Shown here in pieces: positions 14,338 to 14,602 of a stretch of 14,602 nt of DNA. The DNA is from Bacteroidota bacterium (GTDB lineage: Bacteria > Bacteroidota > Bacteroidia > Bacteroidales > Prolixibacteraceae): the NCBI GenBank assembly GCA_030691295.1, contig JAUYEQ010000034.1:1-14602 (forward strand), written 5' to 3'. Under the pieces are notes generated by a model. That model saw nothing but the letters and a program-made list of their open reading frames with translations. It was not told the origin of the DNA and did no database searches. How positions within the stretch are numbered: position 1 is the stretch's first letter; every line of letters begins with the position of its first letter. Position numbers and translations under genes: made by a program.

Positions 14338-14602
14338 TTAATAGATTTTTGGAACTTCTATAAAAGAATCCAAAACAGGTATATTAAGCTTTGCTTTGTA
14401 AATTGCTTCATTAACAGATATTTTACATTCCAGCCCTTCATCTTTGATAATCTCATGAATTGCCAATTCAAAATCAGGAATTTGATAATTTTGGTAAAGC
14501 TGTCCTGATTTATTGAGTAATTCTTCAAGAAAAGTATCATAAAGGTGCCTAAACAGAAGGAGTGATTCCGACTGTTCAGTTTCCAATTTATTTGTAATCA
14601 GC
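14338..14602 (-). CDS. Hypothetical protein, N-terminal end outside the window
   Basis: The frame ends with TAA at 14338-14340 and stays open to the right edge, giving at least 88 residues. An internal TTG at 14586 could serve as a start, but the frame continues upstream (LITNKLETEQ), so the true start is probably outside. The visible part is acidic and mainly helical (SLLLFRHLYDTFLEELLNK; FELAIHEIIKDEGLECKI), ends in IPVLDSFIEVPKIY, and has no signal peptide or motif I recognise. It lies 11 nt before the ATPase gene on the same strand, so the two are probably co-transcribed and may work together. Confidence 0.6.
   Translation of the reverse strand, partial: LITNKLETEQSESLLLFRHLYDTFLEELLNKSGQLYQNYQIPDFELAIHEIIKDEGLECKISVNEAIYKAKLNIPVLDSFIEVPKIY

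Noticed and set aside
14590..14602. The last 13 bases match the reverse complement of the hairpin of palindromic element copy 1 (GCTGATTACAAAT)
   Set aside because: It is in an open coding frame, the second arm is not present (AAATT follows), and the window edge prevents extension; probably chance.
1..14602. CRISPR arrays, tRNA or rRNA genes, phage integrase or full insertion sequences
   Set aside because: I looked for regularly spaced direct repeats, tRNA-like TTCGA arms, transposase or integrase motifs, and saw none.

Overview
The window looks like a chromosomal segment of a Bacteroidota (probably Bacteroidales-type) bacterium. Three things support this: promoters of the TTTG / TAnnTTTG type, a type IX secretion (T9SS) sorting domain, and the order rplU-rpmA-serS. 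No Shine-Dalgarno sites stand out, which also fits the phylum.

Left part (1-6006) is conserved housekeeping DNA. On the minus strand lie rplU, rpmA and serS (serS runs off the left edge), with a strong promoter before rplU and an intrinsic terminator after rpmA. Divergently, on the plus strand, a tight four-gene run encodes a bifunctional-nuclease-family protein with a UVR tail, a nucleoside:H+ symporter-like permease, thymidylate synthase and dihydrofolate reductase. The last three form a coherent nucleoside-uptake / dTMP / folate-recycling unit. It converges on ppa (inorganic pyrophosphatase, minus strand) across a shared hairpin.

Middle part (6007-7183) is an accessory island: a RelE/ParE-type toxin-antitoxin pair with its own promoter, followed by the tail end of a helix-turn-helix-like regulator gene, with two near-identical terminator hairpins. 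The island is bracketed by two diverged copies of one palindromic element of about 60 bp. Their stems differ by compensating base changes.

Right part (7184-14602) is a minus-strand accessory operon. In transcription order it holds a partial gene of unknown function, an AAA_28-like P-loop ATPase, a secreted protein with an S74-type intramolecular chaperone domain, a very small secreted protein that is little more than a YD-like motif plus a T9SS sorting domain, and a 1739-residue SpvB/FG-GAP/RHS protein. The RHS protein ends inside its conserved core, without the final core motif, cleavage motif or toxin tip. Its stop codon lies only a few bases from one of the palindromic elements, so it is probably a tip-less or eroded polymorphic toxin. 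Between the ATPase and the S74 gene is a short plus-strand unit (TAnnTTTG box, two hairpins, T-run) that has no coding gene and may be a small RNA.
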